A DNA stretch of 64,000 nt from assembly GCF_905163445.1 (NCBI RefSeq), contig NC_053181.1, forward strand, positions 20,682,001 to 20,746,000, in the 5' to 3' direction. Both the position numbers and the translations under genes were made by a program. Below, piece by piece: positions 11,496 through 22,099 of this stretch (its first letter is position 1; the number at the start of each line of letters is the position of its first letter). The DNA comes from Pararge aegeria. Its lineage: Eukaryota; Arthropoda; Insecta; Lepidoptera; Nymphalidae. The notes under the pieces are model-generated. The model saw only the letters and a program-made list of their open reading frames with translations. It did no database searches and was not told the origin of the DNA.

Positions 11496-11665
11496 GAAAA
11501 AGTAGATCGAAACTATTAGATGATGCTACAGTCGCTTTACGAAGGATATAAAAGGCAAATACTAATTTCGGCATCGACGGAAGGAGAGCCGTAACTTAAA
11601 AGGTTAAAGCGCTCAGACTGCGATTGCCAGAGAGTCGCAGGATCAGGGTTTTAAATTTATAAAAG
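11496..11665 (+). repeat. tRNA-like repeat, right arm of an inverted pair
   Basis: Carries the same flank (AAAAGTAGATCGAAACT, ATGATGCTACAGTCGCT, GGCATCGACGGAAGGAG) followed by a decayed tRNA-like core (AGAGTCGCAGGATCAGGG, with a lost B box). It is the diverged inverted copy of 11036-11220. Confidence 0.65.
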
Positions 11666-12016
11666 GGATAATTCCTTTAAGTGTAAAAATATTAAAGTTA
11701 CAATCCACTATCAAATTTGTAAACATCTATTTTGCAGGGAAAATGATGTAGGAAATCGGTTTATGTAGATGTTAGCCGCGGGCTGCCATATCGCTTGCTT
11801 GCGCGGTTATGTAATTAGGAACAGCAAATATATGCACTCTAGCTTCGATAACCAGTTCAAAAGCTTTGCTTAGTGTTTAGCATACGTTATTATGTTTTAC
11901 ACGAAACTTAACCCTTTTAGCGTTGTGTTTAGTTTTAGCTGATTTTATTTACCCGCAGTTACCGGGATATTTGTTTTCCTTTCAACCCCTGTGGGAACTG
12001 GACTAAAACACTCCGT
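11666..12016. other. No recognised feature
   Basis: No gene or repeat match seen. Confidence 0.4.
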
Positions 12017-12064
12017 GCTTTTTAGTCGGTACTACATCTTTTGATGTAGTACCGACTAAAAAGC
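12017..12064. repeat. Perfect 22-bp hairpin, 4-nt loop
   Basis: Arm 12017-12038 (starts GCTTTTTAGTCGG) is the exact reverse complement of 12043-12064. The loop is TTTT. It could be a young fold-back product or a small structured RNA locus. There is no second copy in the window. Confidence 0.85.
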
Positions 12065-12179
12065 TTTAACAAGACGTCAGGGGAAGGACCTACCACCATA
12101 ATGCGATATAATTGTGCTAAGGTCTGAAGGGCGTGAAAGTCCAAATATTAGTATTAATATACATATTTTTTTTAACTGT

Positions 12180-12343
12180 AATAGACTAGCGCTTGACCAC
12201 AATTTCACCTGCTTGAAAGTGTAGATGTGGCCTAAGATGGGAAGCGCCTATTCAATCTTGTTTTAAAGATCCCCAGGTCGTAAGTATTAAGAAACACAGA
12301 ACTCGGAAGGGCGTTCCAAACCCCAGCCGTGTGTATAAGAATA
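12180..12343 (-). pseudogene. LINE C-terminal fragment (WNALP type)
   Basis: Minus-strand translation gives H-T-A-G-V-W-N-A-L-P-S-S-V-F followed by Y-D-L-G-I-F-K-T-R-L-N-R, the classic C-terminal signature of Jockey/CR1-group LINEs. The 3' UTR with GGCCACATCTACAC continues to 12180. Its 5' side is cut at about 12338 by another LINE tail. Confidence 0.7.
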
Positions 12344-12485
12344 GAATAGAATAGAAAAACTTTATTGCAACACAACACAATAGGAAAAATACAAAGAAAA
12401 CAGTAATAGTACTTAGTGCTAGAGTGCAAAGGCGGCCTTATCACTAAAAGTGATCTTTTAAAGGCAACCTGAGCGTACGAAGCCA
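12338..12485 (-). mobile_element. LINE 3' tail (AGATCGC/GCGATAAGGCCGCC type)
   Basis: Minus-strand reading: AAAAGATCACTTTTAGTG, then ATAAGGCCGCCTTTGCAC, then CAATAAAG, and a TTCTATTCTATTC tail. It is the same family as 15925-16090, 25911-26015, 43930-44065 and 62555-62705. The pentameric TTCTA tail is shared with the 62555 copy. Confidence 0.7.
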
Positions 12486-12639
12486 ATAAAAAAGTGGAAA
12501 GTGGATGGTACATAAAGTATGTTACAAAAAAATAAAATAAACTTACATGAACATACATACTACATTTACATTTTAACTACACAAATACCGATATAAATTT
12601 AAATATACTATAACAGATATTTATGATATATATTTATGG

Positions 12640-12812
12640 TATTTTAAACTTACATAGATAAGTAATATTTTTTTAAGCGATGTTTAAACAGGTGAATGGT
12701 TTCGGAATGACGTATTTCCCAGGGGAGCGAGTTCCACAGCTATAACAGTGAATGACTCGTTATAGCGCAATGAATAAGAAAATAAGAATGAGAGAATATA
12801 AGAATGTATACA
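12640..12812 (-). pseudogene. CR1/Jockey-like LINE C-terminus
   Basis: Minus-strand translation gives W-N-S-L-P-W-E-I-R followed by I-H-L-F-K-H-R-L-K-K-Y-Y and a stop, the usual end of this ORF class. Only the C-terminal part is preserved. Confidence 0.6.
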
Positions 12813-12821
12813 TATATTATC

Positions 12822-13020
12822 ATCGTCATCACATCAACCTTTTACCGGCCCACTACAGAGCACGGGTCTCCTCCCACAATGAGGAGGGGCTAAGAAAGTA
12901 GTCCACCACGCTGGCCCAGTGCGGATTGGTGGACTCCACACAACTTTGAGAACATTACAAAGAGCCCTCAGGCATGCAGGTTTCCTCACAATGTTTTTCT
13001 TCACTACCTTAGAAAAGTTA
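12822..13020 (-). mobile_element. SINE-B copy
   Basis: In plus orientation it reads CATCGTCATCACATCAACC, CGGCCCACTACAGAGCACGG, CAGTGCGGATTGGTGGAC and GGCATGCAGGTTTCCTCAC. Reverse complemented, this is a SINE body with a GATGATGA-like tail. The tRNA-like head is lost at a C-rich tract near 13025-13035. Frames on both strands here (82 and 94 codons) are repeat artefacts. Confidence 0.75.
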
Positions 13021-13035
13021 AGCCCCCCCCCCCCA

Positions 13036-13165
13036 TCGGTTTCTACGCGACATCGTACCGGAACGCTAAACCGCTTGGCGGCACGTCTTTGTCGGATGGG
13101 TGTAACTAGCCACGGCAAAAGCCTCCCAGACCAGAACAGAGAAAATTCAGAAATTATAAATGCCT
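13036..13165 (-). mobile_element. SINE-C body
   Basis: Contains CGGTTTCTACGCGACATCG, GGAACGCTAAACCGC, GTCTTTGTCGG, CTAGCCACGG and the CAGACCAGAACAGAG block. Other copies: 14524, 16683, 17305, 49640, 56136 and 58170. The 49640 copy keeps a tRNA-like B box upstream, which fixes the orientation. Confidence 0.7.
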
Positions 13166-13582
13166 AAATAAAAATAATAAAAACAAAGTGAATGTATAAA
13201 CAAAATGAAATAAAACACACATTACAAAATGCTGAAATTGCAATACGTAAAAAATTTACACCGCGTCGAAATTTTAGTATGACTCGGCCTTAACATAATG
13301 TTGGCTTAATTTACATATTGTTTACCTATGAATTAATTATTATAATGAATCCCACATAATGGAGGTAATTTTCACTGCAATTAATTTAATTAGGGGATAA
13401 TTTAATTAATTATTTATTCAGAGGCTTGTAATAATACCTACGGTATTATTAGGATTATGTTCATATTACCACTATACTGTCAGTATAATTAATATCTGAT
13501 TGAAACAGCTTTCAGTGAAATACCGTCCTATAGTGGATTATTTAAAACAGTTATACACAATGGAGTCAATTTCTTTACAAGT
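13166..13582. other. No recognised feature
   Basis: AT-rich. No supported feature. Confidence 0.4.
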
Positions 13583-13800
13583 CTCATCATCATAATCATA
13601 TCAACCCATTACCACCCCACTACAGTCTACAGGGCACGGGTCTCCTCCCACAACTTCCAAAGGGGTAAGGCCGTAGTCCACCACGGTGGCCCAGTGCGGA
13701 TTGGTGGACTCCACACACCTTTGAGAACATTATGGAGAACTCTCGGGCATTAAGGTTTCCTCACGACGTGTCCCTTCATTGTTGAAGCAAGTAAATTTTA
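13583..13800 (-). mobile_element. SINE-B copy
   Basis: Starts TCATCATCATAATCATATCAACCC and continues with CCACTACAG, GGGCACGGGTCTCC, CAGTGCGGATTGGTGG and TTGAAGCAAG. The tRNA-like head at its right end has been lost. Confidence 0.75.
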
Positions 13801-13861
13801 TTTTCTTAATACTCACATAACTATTGGATATCAGCGGGCGTTAGTTTGCGGAAATCCATGA

Positions 13862-13995
13862 TAAATTATGAAAATTAAGCTTCATTTGCTATACTCTATA
13901 TTTATAATTTCTTCAATCCTCATACTCCACACAACACAGATTCTCTTGCTTTTCGCGGAGTATAGCAAATTAAGCTTAATTTTCATAATATATCA
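13862..13995. repeat. Fold-back repeat, short form
   Basis: The two ends are inverted: GAAAATTAAGCTTCATTTGC at the left and GCAAATTAAGCTTAATTTTC at the right. The core has TTCTTCAATCCTCATACTCC and CTTTTCGCGGAGTATAG. It is a shorter relative of 28496-28770. The 60-codon frame here is not a gene. Confidence 0.65.
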
Positions 13996-14523
13996 TGGAA
14001 TTCCGCAAAGTACCGCCGGATTCTATCCAATATTCGTTATCAGACGCTGATTATCATCTGTCTACAAACTTTACCATCGAAATTAATACTAAGACTCTAA
14101 ATTGGTGTTCTTCTATGACTAACTTACGATTAGAAACGAGATATATGTGAAACAATACGAGACGGTTATTACAGCAAAAAAGATTTGATTTTAAAAAAGA
14201 TAAAATTTCGTTTTATATACTCTAATTCTATCCACGGTTGACATTCGCTGCTATAATATTACCTAAAATATTACCTAACTTCACCAATCCAGGTCTCATA
14301 CAAACGCCTGCGGGAAAATTATGGCAAACTCAAATGAATACGGTTGAACTACCTAAATTCTATTTTTCAGCTCCTATATTACGCTTGCTTGCCCTTTTGT
14401 GACCTGAAAATTATTTGATTTCTCTCTATAATATTCTTTCTTTAATTATTCGATAACTTTCTTCTATATAATCTTACATTTATTAATAACTTTAAATAAA
14501 TAAATATACTAAGACTATACACT
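13996..14523. other. No recognised feature
   Basis: AT-rich. No supported feature. Confidence 0.4.
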
Positions 14524-14655
14524 TTTTGGTCTGGTTTGGGAGGCTTTGGCCGTGGCTAGTTACCACGCTACCGACAAAGACGTGCCGCTAAACGATTTAG
14601 TGTTCCGGTGCGATGTGCGAGACCGATTAGGTTATGACTACCATACTCCCAAATA
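14524..14655 (+). mobile_element. SINE-C body
   Basis: TGGTCTGGTTTGGGAGGC, GGCCGTGGCTAGTTACCA, CCGACAAAGACGTGCC and GTTCCGGTGCGATG match the family. An ATTTATTTA-like stretch adjoins its left end. Confidence 0.7.
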
Positions 14656-15924
14656 TAATAATAAATTCGTGTCAAACTGTAAGTTTTCTGCCAATAAAAA
14701 TATTTCAGTTTGAAAAGACACGTAAAAGTAGAGAAAATATATTAGGTTTCACTACAGGTAACGTTATTTCCGCTAATGTCAGATAGAAACATAAAGCAAT
14801 TCAACCTCCAGAAGGAGAAGATATAGGTACCGAATGCCAAATATGTGACCGCCGGGTCTGGCGCTTTCGAAGTATTTGATACCGTTTTGTATGATCCCCT
14901 TATTTTCAAGTAAACGTTAAACTGTGAGTAAGCACAACAATAAAGAATCATGATTTTAAGATGACATGTACGTGATACACAGTGAATACCTTTATGGTGC
15001 TATTTTTATTTATTTACTAGCTCACATGCTCGCTGCACACAGAGTACAAAAGGGAAAATTCTTTCCTATTTTGAGCTAAAAACAACATAAACAAAAATCA
15101 TGGAACTCGCGTATTCACCACCGAATTGTATCTTATTTTATTTTAAATAATATTTTTGAATGTATTTAGATTTTTTGATAAATATCTAGTGAACAGTGGT
15201 AAATTTTAAGTTTTGGAGGTGAGCGTGATCACTGTTACGCAATTTCTGAAACTGCGTCGTTTCATTCATTAGTATTTAAGATATGATATGTACAAGTAAA
15301 TAAATAAAAAAAAATCTTTCGATGTGCTATATGTGTATATAAGTATGTTTGGATGACAAAAAGCGTAAAACTCGCGTCATATCCCCCACACGCTTTCCAT
15401 GAGCAATACGTTTCCTGTGTTTATATGGGCATACATGTAGTTTCACTTCTATCAGCAGTCCCCAACGATTGCCATGTTTTTTTTTTAATAGTGCAATGTC
15501 TTACCCCATACGTGTTGCTCATTGGATAAGCCACCCTGCGTCTGGCGCTGAGCCAAGTCTAGCTCAAGTGTACAGCTGGTAATTACCTTCAGGAGCAAAG
15601 CTTGTATGAATTTAAATTTCCTCAAGTACCCCAACGACAGTTTTTGTTACCATAAAGCTGTTGAAAACAAAGTACCCAGTTTCTCAACAAAGAAAACTTT
15701 ATACGAGTAAGATGAAAATTGAGAATTTTTATCTTAATTTTTTTTATCTCCATAATCTTTTTTAACGGCCTTGTAAAAAGAAGAAAGTTGTATGTGAAGT
15801 AGGTATGGCTAATTTGGCCGTTCTCATACAATATCCATGTAAGAGGGTCGAAATATCGACCAATCCCTTAATATTGTAAGCTTATTATCTGTATGTATGC
15901 AAATATATATGTTTATTTATATGC
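14656..15924. other. No recognised feature
   Basis: About 1.3 kb without a supported gene or repeat. The short minus-strand frames at 14742-14951 and 15622-15831 have no motif. Confidence 0.4.
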
Positions 15925-16090
15925 ACCGCCTACCTCTCTTCTTGAGCGGTGTTTAACGCCTTTGGTTGCCTGGAAGAGATCGCTATGTAGCGATAAGACC
16001 GCCAAATTGTATACTTTTTGTTAAATTTTTATATATAATTTTTCTATATTTTAATGTGGTGTACAATAAAAGTGTATTCATTCATTCAAT
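15925..16090 (+). mobile_element. LINE 3' tail (GCGATAAG type)
   Basis: GCCTTTGGTTGCCTGGAAG, AGATCGCTATGTAGCGATAAG and GTACAATAAAAGTGTATTCATTC form a typical LINE 3' UTR ending in an AATAAA-like signal and a short-repeat tail. Family members lie at 12338, 25911, 43930 and 62555. Confidence 0.7.
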
Positions 16091-16682
16091 ATTATCATAA
16101 TAATATACCAAGCGGATGGCATAATCCTGAAGTGTAGGTGTTTATCATACGCCTATTAATTCGCCGTTCAGACCGGATTACAACAATTCTCAAGTCATGC
16201 TAAAAGCTGCAATAAGTCCTACTACTACGGATTGATATAGATATACAGAATTTCTTCCCGGACAATGTCACGGGTACGTGCTAAAGCCAAATAATTATGT
16301 AAATTCATTGGATATGAATCAGCTGAAACCGGAGTATTATTCATATTCGATAGGAATGCTCAAAGCGTCACTGAATAAAAGATCAATTTTAGCTTCATTA
16401 ACGATATTATTTCAAATGCACATCCGGAGGCGATTTTGACAAAGGGAGATAAATTTAACGGGAAACTATTTGTGGAATTGTGGTTTACCGTTTTGTGTTG
16501 CGGACAAAGTCCACGGTATGGGTAGAGATACGATTAGCTTTGTCCCGGCGATGATTTCTAACGTAGATAAGCCCTAATTATATTTGCGCTTCATTTTTAA
16601 TTATATTTGCGCTTGCGATGCTCTAAGGTTCTAATGAGTTTTTTTTAATTGTAATAATAGACGGATCAAGCAGATACCTTAT
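16091..16682. other. No recognised feature
   Basis: No supported feature. A small direct repeat (TTAATTATATTTGCGCTT) lies near 16574-16613. Confidence 0.4.
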
Positions 16683-16722
16683 CGGTTTCTACGCGACATC
16701 GCCCGGAACACTCTGATAATAT
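16683..16722 (-). mobile_element. SINE-C stub cut by SINE-A
   Basis: CGGTTTCTACGCGACATCG is the end of a SINE-C copy. It stops where the SINE-A at 16723 begins. Confidence 0.55.
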
Positions 16723-16988
16723 GACGACCGATTGGCGCAGTGGGCAGAGACCCTGCTTTCTGAGTCCAAGGCCGTGGGTTCGATTCCCACAACTGGACAA
16801 TATTTGTGTGATGAACATGAATGTTTTTCAGTGTCTGAGTGTTAATCTATATATTATAAGTATTTATGTGTATTATTCATAAAAATTATTCATCACTTAT
16901 CTTAGTAACCATAACACAAGCTACGCTTACTTTGGGACTAGATGGTTATATATGCATTGTCGTAGTACTTTTTATATATTTATTTAAT
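16723..16988 (+). mobile_element. SINE-A, full length
   Basis: Full tRNA-like head: ATTGGCGCAGTGGGC and GTGGGTTCGATTCCC, then the body through CTACGCTTACTTTGGGAC and the tail. One of the better templates for a family consensus. Confidence 0.9.
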
Positions 16989-17304
16989 ATAATTATGCGT
17001 CAAAAGTATTTTAAATAGGTATATTTGATTGATTGATTTGACTTTGATTTTAAGGATGCCATAACAGAGGAGGGAATAAAGGTAGATATTTGCGGTGCGT
17101 ATCAGGAACGAGAAGGCAAAGCACTTTGTACGTGTCGACCTGATATCCACTACGTAACGGTGCAGGACCTTTTCCACTCACGGTTTGAAGTCGTTAAGAA
17201 CGTGCTCGGGCATCTCCGTGGACGTTAGGGTTGGAAATCTACGAAAAAGCTTAGTGTACTTTTGTACGAAATAAAATTACAAATTCCTTTACGGATTATT
17301 ACTT
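16989..17304. other. No recognised feature
   Basis: A 65-codon minus-strand frame is present but has no motif. No repeat match. Confidence 0.35.
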
Positions 17305-17770
17305 TACGGTTTCTACACGACACCGTACCGGAACGCTAAATCGCTTAACAGCACGTTTTTGTCGGTAGACTACATTGCATACATACATTGAAAGTTATTA
17401 TAACGCATTATCTAGTTATAAATTATATTATAAATATACTACGATAATACACACATCGCCATCTAGTCCCAAAGTAACCGTAGCTTGTGATATGGGTACT
17501 AAGATAACTGATGAATAATTTTATGAATAATACAAATAAATACTGAAAATATATACATATTATATTTTCAGTATTTATGTGATAAACACCCAGACACTAA
17601 AAACGTTCATGTTCATCATACATTCATTGTCCAGTTGTGGGAATCGAACCCTCGGCCTTGGACTCAGAAAGCAGGGTCGCTGCCAACTGCGCCAATCGGC
17701 CGTCCAAGATCGTTAACTAGCCACGGCTTAAAAACATTCTACCAGACCAGACCAGAAAAAAATTAAAAAT
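17305..17770 (-). mobile_element. SINE-C interrupted by a SINE-A
   Basis: One half (CGGTTTCTACACGACACC to TTTTGTCGGTAGAC, 17310-17371) and the other (TAACTAGCCACGGC to CAGACCAGACCAG, 17711-17752) are adjacent in intact SINE-C copies. Here a SINE-A and some flanking DNA lie between them, so the SINE-C is older. Confidence 0.7.
17424..17704 (-). mobile_element. SINE-A with a local hairpin
   Basis: Complete minus-strand SINE-A, with the head at 17640-17704. The body carries an extra inverted repeat not found in other copies: arms at 17538-17553 and 17561-17576 (AAATACTGAAAATATA and its complement) with a 7-nt loop, probably a template-switch mutation. Confidence 0.85.
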
Positions 17771-18043
17771 TATGAATTAACAAACTCTTTCCTGCGGGAA
17801 CGGAACCCGTTGCACCACGAAGTCGTCAGAATTATTTCGCCGATTATATTTCGTGATGTTTTTCTTAACCGTTGTAAATATAACGTTGGGGATGATTTAT
17901 GTGTGGAACTTCGGAATGCCTATTTCCAATGTTATCTTCAAAAGAAACTTCTTTTATTCCTCGTTGTAAATCCATGCTGGCACTGGAGAAAAACTAGCTG
18001 ACGAGTAGGCGCGTACTCTTTACTCTTTCTATGAATCGCAGAA

Positions 18044-18205
18044 GATCCATCCTGTCCAGAGTGTGGTGAGGTGGTAACCAGATTTCATTTCATAGCTGAG
18101 TGCCCCAAGAACGCGCTGGTAAGATGGGAACTACAAGGTAAAGATATTATAAGAGTAGAAGACCTGGCCAATCTCTCTATAGCATATACCATATTTTTTT
18201 CCAAA
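18044..18205 (+). pseudogene. Retroelement ORF C-terminus with a C-x2-C-x7-H-x4-C zinc knuckle
   Basis: In frame this encodes D-P-S-C-P-E-C-G-E, then R-F-H-F-I-A-E-C, giving C-x2-C-x7-H-x4-C, then V-R-W-E-L and a stop. A CCHC motif of this spacing at the end of an ORF is common in R1/Jockey-group LINEs after the reverse transcriptase. A stop codon lies just upstream, so the copy is cut short. Specific clade unknown. Confidence 0.55.
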
Positions 18206-18228
18206 TAAAGAATAATATCGTAGCTGCG

Positions 18229-18315
18229 TGTTTTTTTTTTAATTCCACTACAATTCAGCCCTTTACAGCAATCTCACCTTCTGATAAGTGAAGATGCAGT
18301 CTAAGGGGGTAACAA
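18229..18315 (-). mobile_element. LINE 3' end fragment
   Basis: On the minus strand CACTTATCAGAAGGTGAGA, preceded by GACTGCATCTT and followed by AATTAAAAAAAAAAC, resembles the 3' end at 35697-35820. Confidence 0.45.
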
Positions 18316-18659
18316 GCTGACCTTTTGGGGTATGTAGTTATATTATAGCCAAGTAGGTATAAGCTCTTAGCCTCTCTTTCCTGTAAGAGAGAAACCTGGG
18401 TTAAGCATTAAGAAATTAATTAAATTAATGATAACTAGCATTGTGGCTATATCACTAGGACTTTAAGCTGATGCCTATGAGACCCGACACTGGCAAAGCG
18501 CAAAACAGGACACTGTTTTGGCACTATCAAAAGCCATAAATCATAACTAGAGGTAGAAGATACATGCAATAAACAGAAATATATTTATCTAAGCTGCTGA
18601 TGAAGAGAACTCTGCGTAGCAATGTTGACGATAATGATAAAGATCGTTTCACATATTCA

Positions 18660-18952
18660 ATACCAATATTAAGTACTTCCTTCACGCACTAATCTAAGCA
18701 ATTCACTACTTTATTTTTGGCACAAAGTTAGTTGAAAGTAAGGTGAGTAACATCGGCTACTTTTTCCCAGCAAAACCAGCAGATTTGTAAAAATAGTAGA
18801 TAACTAACGCGGGCGGAGAATTCGGGCAACAGATAGTATTATAAATTTGCAAGTGTATACATTTGATTTTATATGAAATGATGGGGGGTAACATAGACTT
18901 TAACTTTATATCCCGGGAAAATAAACGGAGAACGCGGCGCGGGAACAGCTAG
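18660..18952 (+). mobile_element. Helitron 3' ends, two tandem fragments
   Basis: The first fragment has TTTTTGGCACAAAGTTAG and ends near 18836 in CGGGCAACAGATAGT (a degraded CTAG). The second (about 18880-18952) has TATCCCGGGAAAATAAACGG and ends CGGGAACAGCTAG|T, with CTAG at 18949-18952. Both match the common lepidopteran non-autonomous Helitron 3' region. Confidence 0.6.
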
Positions 18953-19331
18953 TATTACTTGTATATAATGTACAAGTATCCAAGTAAAAAGTCTCCAGTG
19001 TGAGACTGCTCTTACTTGTAGATACTTTTTGTCAAGTTTGTTCGGGAAAATACAGAAAATATGATTAAGTCCCGACACAAACAGACATCCCGCACCCGCA
19101 CGAGTAATAACTTCGGTTGACAGACTGTCTATCCAACAGATCACTGCCGTTTATTTTCTGAACGCGTGAGCCTTAAATGGAATGAACTGTGAATGGAGTT
19201 AACCAAATCGTTCGCACATTAGCTCGAATAATTTTATTTGTATAAAAGGCCTGATGAATAATGCCCAAGAAATGCTTGTAATAGATAGTCTATATATATC
19301 TTATGTTTATATAAAAACTTGTATGTAAATC

Positions 19332-19630
19332 GTCGACGCATTGATAGCCCAGTTGTGAGGATTTTGACTTCAATTTCGTGACGCCGAGTTCGAATCCCAG
19401 CACGCACCTCTTACTTTTCTAAGTTATGTGCATTTTAAAATATCAGTTGCTTCAACGGTAAATGTAAACATAGTGAGGAAACATGCATGCCTAATAGTTC
19501 TCAATAAAGTTCAGGTATGTGGTGTCCACCTATCCGTACTGGGCCAACGTGGTGGACTACGGCCTTAACCCTTTCTAATAGACCCGTGCCCTATCGTGGG
19601 TCGGTAACGGGTTGATATGATGATGATGAA
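19332..19630 (+). mobile_element. SINE-B, near full length
   Basis: The tRNA-like head has GATAGCCCAGTTGTGAGG and the B box GAGTTCGAATCCC at about 19386-19398. The body has GCTTCAACGG, CATGCATGCC, GTGGTGTCCACC, GGTGGACTACGGCC, and the tail is GATATGATGATGATGA. This is the best plus-strand copy for defining the family. Confidence 0.85.
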
Positions 19631-19639
19631 AATATTTTT

Positions 19640-19985
19640 TTCTTAGTGACCCCCGAATCTGTTCCGCAGCTCCCTTGCACGGTTTTTAGCAAAGATGACT
19701 TTATAACATTTACGTGCATTTACGTACTCTCCGAGGCGCACGAGAGTTCCCTCTACCCAAATATAGTTAATTAAAACTTAAATCGGTCTATTTTTCCCGG
19801 TCAATCATAGAGGAGAATTAATAGTCTTTTTTTAATTTCCCAGGGTAAAAAGGAGCCTTTCCATCCTCCAGAATGCAATCACACTCCAAATTTGCCAAAT
19901 TTTATCGAAATGTGCTCAGTCGTTTAAGCGTGAAATAATACAGTGAAAAGGTGAAATATTTTCGTATTTATAATCTTAGTATGGA
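19640..19985 (-). mobile_element. Helitron 5' portion
   Basis: The minus strand starts TCCATACTAAGATTATAAATACG, the usual 5' end of lepidopteran non-autonomous Helitrons (TC then a near TACTAATATTATAAATG), and continues with CGCTTAAACGACTGAGC. The 3' end with CTAG is not found. Confidence 0.5.
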
Positions 19986-20559
19986 TAGATAGGTCTAACT
20001 TTCTAAACTTAAGTAGATTTTCACCACAAAACCCGAAATCTTCACCGGTACATAAAATTTCATCGGAAACATAAAATTTAGATATAGCATTTCTTAAAGA
20101 TTGAATGAAAGAATAAAATATACACTTTTCGCTAACTGCTTGACAAATATTAAAAAAAAAATATGTGACTTTCTTTTTCTTTAGAAAAATATCCTAGTAA
20201 GTTCGTCACATCTATTGGATGCATTTGTACACGCATGCGCTGGAATGTTTTTAGTTTTATTTTATTGGTTGTTATTCTTATGTTTCTGTTATGTCATGAT
20301 CTGTTTTGTGTATTAATAAAAAAAAAGACATCACATTTTCATAATAAATTAAAATACAGTTTTTTTCTGACAGTTTGTCTTTCGTCAGAGAGTCGTCATA
20401 AGGTCGTCATTTAAGCTTTATGACAAGCTTAATTGTCCGTTTCCACTCTTCTCTGGCAGCTTCCTCCCTTGTACACTTAGAGGGGGCCAGCTATTCAGCC
20501 GGTAAAATACAGAAGAGCAAGTTAAATAGAGGGTCAGTTTTGAGCTTTATCGCTGCATA
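19986..20559. other. No recognised feature
   Basis: No supported feature. Confidence 0.4.
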
Positions 20560-20692
20560 GTATATTACGTATATATATTTGTGTATATTATTCATAAAAG
20601 TATTTAGCAGTCATCTTAGTACTCATGACATAAGCTACACTTACTTTGGGGCTAGATGGCGATGTGTGTATTGTCGTAGTATATTTATTTAT
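20560..20692 (+). mobile_element. SINE-A, 5'-truncated
   Basis: Only the 3' half is present: TATTCATAAAAGTATTTAGCAG, CATCTTAGTACTCATG, ACTTTGGGGCTAGATGGCG and an ATTTATTTAT tail. The head is missing. Confidence 0.8.
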
Positions 20693-20796
20693 AGTGATCT
20701 CTTTTAGACAATAAAAGATGAAGCAAGATTTAGCCACAGGTGCGAGGTAGGTGAAACATTAAAACAGGATTTTTAGAAAATTATCCCTAAATTCTA

Positions 20797-21030
20797 ACAG
20801 CGACCCTGTTTTCTGAGTCCAAGGATGTTCGATTTCCACAACTAGAAAATGTTTGTGTGATAAACATGAATGTGCAGTGTCTGGGTGTTTATCTGTTTAT
20901 TTTAAGTATTTATGTGTAATATATTCATAAAAATACTCATCAGCTATTTTAGTACCTATAACAAAAGCTACGCTTACATCGGGGCTAGATAGCAATTTGT
21001 ATTTTATATTTGTATTTTATATATTAATTT
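20797..21030 (+). mobile_element. SINE-A, diverged
   Basis: CAGCGACCCTGTTTTCTGAG and GTTTGTGTGATAAACATG identify the family. The B box is damaged by a deletion and the A box is absent. Confidence 0.78.
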
Positions 21031-21204
21031 GTAATTAAAAAAAAAATATCTTTCGAACTCCGTTTATTTTGCAGTTTAAAACACTTCAGTTGACAACCAC
21101 GTTTAACAGAATACCTGGTAAAGCTATTGTTAAGTCATCAAGGGGACGAATTGGGTAAGGCGTTTTGTAAACTATTTCTATAGTAGATATTTCTCTTCAT
21201 GAAA

Positions 21205-21411
21205 TCCATATACACAATGTGAAAGTGTGTTTGTTTGTTTGTCCTTCATTCACGCCCTAACTAAGCAACAAATCAACTTGATTTTTGGCATACAGTTAGT
21301 TGAAAGGACGGTGAGTAATATATGCTGCTTTTATCCCAGAAAAAGAAACAGTTCCCACGGGATTTTAAGAAAACGTAATAAACGTTGACGAGGAAAGCGG
21401 GTAACAGTATC
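21205..21411 (+). mobile_element. Helitron-like 3' half
   Basis: GTGTTTGTTTGTTTGTCC, TGATTTTTGGCATACAG, GAAAGGACGGTGAGTAA and GTTCCCACGGGATTTTAAG match the widespread non-autonomous Helitron body. The terminus GCGGGTAACAGTATC is a degraded CTAG end. Confidence 0.55.
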
Positions 21412-21857
21412 TACACTAGTAAATCGAATTCAACATATCTTATGTCAGACAGGTAGCTTGCAATTGTAGCCTGGGAAATGATAATTTGTAGCCCGGAAAT
21501 ACTAATATTGTGTAGTTCAGGGAATGCTACTCTGAAGCCCGAGAAATTATAACCATTCGAAGGAAATTATGAATTCTCGTTTTATCGCATTTTCACAGTT
21601 ACATTTTCTGAAAATACAATTTTCTTAAAATATTCTTTCTCTCCGCTGATTTTAATGTTCAAGCATTAAAACGGAATGCATTCAGCGTTATTACCATTTT
21701 ATTTATTACCGTAAAACAATGCAAAATTTATAACCTTTAAAAACAATAGCTCAAGGAGGTATTTCCAACTGGCTTTTACTTATATATCACTGGCTTGAGG
21801 TAAGTTTTCAATGAAGCGTACGCGAATGGAGCTGAGCAGAGCGGAGCTTTAAAAATG
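21412..21857. other. No recognised feature
   Basis: A local imperfect tandem of TGTAGCCYGGAAAT-like units lies at 21460-21550. Otherwise nothing seen. Confidence 0.4.
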
Positions 21858-21966
21858 CACACATACGCACAAAAATACACACACACACACACACACACAC
21901 ATACCCACACACATACATACATACACACACACACACAGATAAACACACAGACACACACGCACACAC
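21858..21966. repeat. CA microsatellite
   Basis: Long imperfect CA run. The two overlapping minus-strand frames of repeated C-V residues are translation artefacts. Confidence 0.92.
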
Positions 21967-22099
21967 GTCATACCCTTGCACCTTTTATCGAACCCCTTGT
22001 TGTTAAATTGTAAACCAACTGCTGAGTAGGAAAAAACCAATAACAAAGTTATATTTATGTTAAAAATTATCGGTCCATTGCCGGCCAACAAAAGAAAAG

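Noticed and set aside
12834..13167. Frames of 94 and 82 codons on opposite strands
   Set aside because: They lie entirely in SINE-B and SINE-C repeat sequence with a C-run between.
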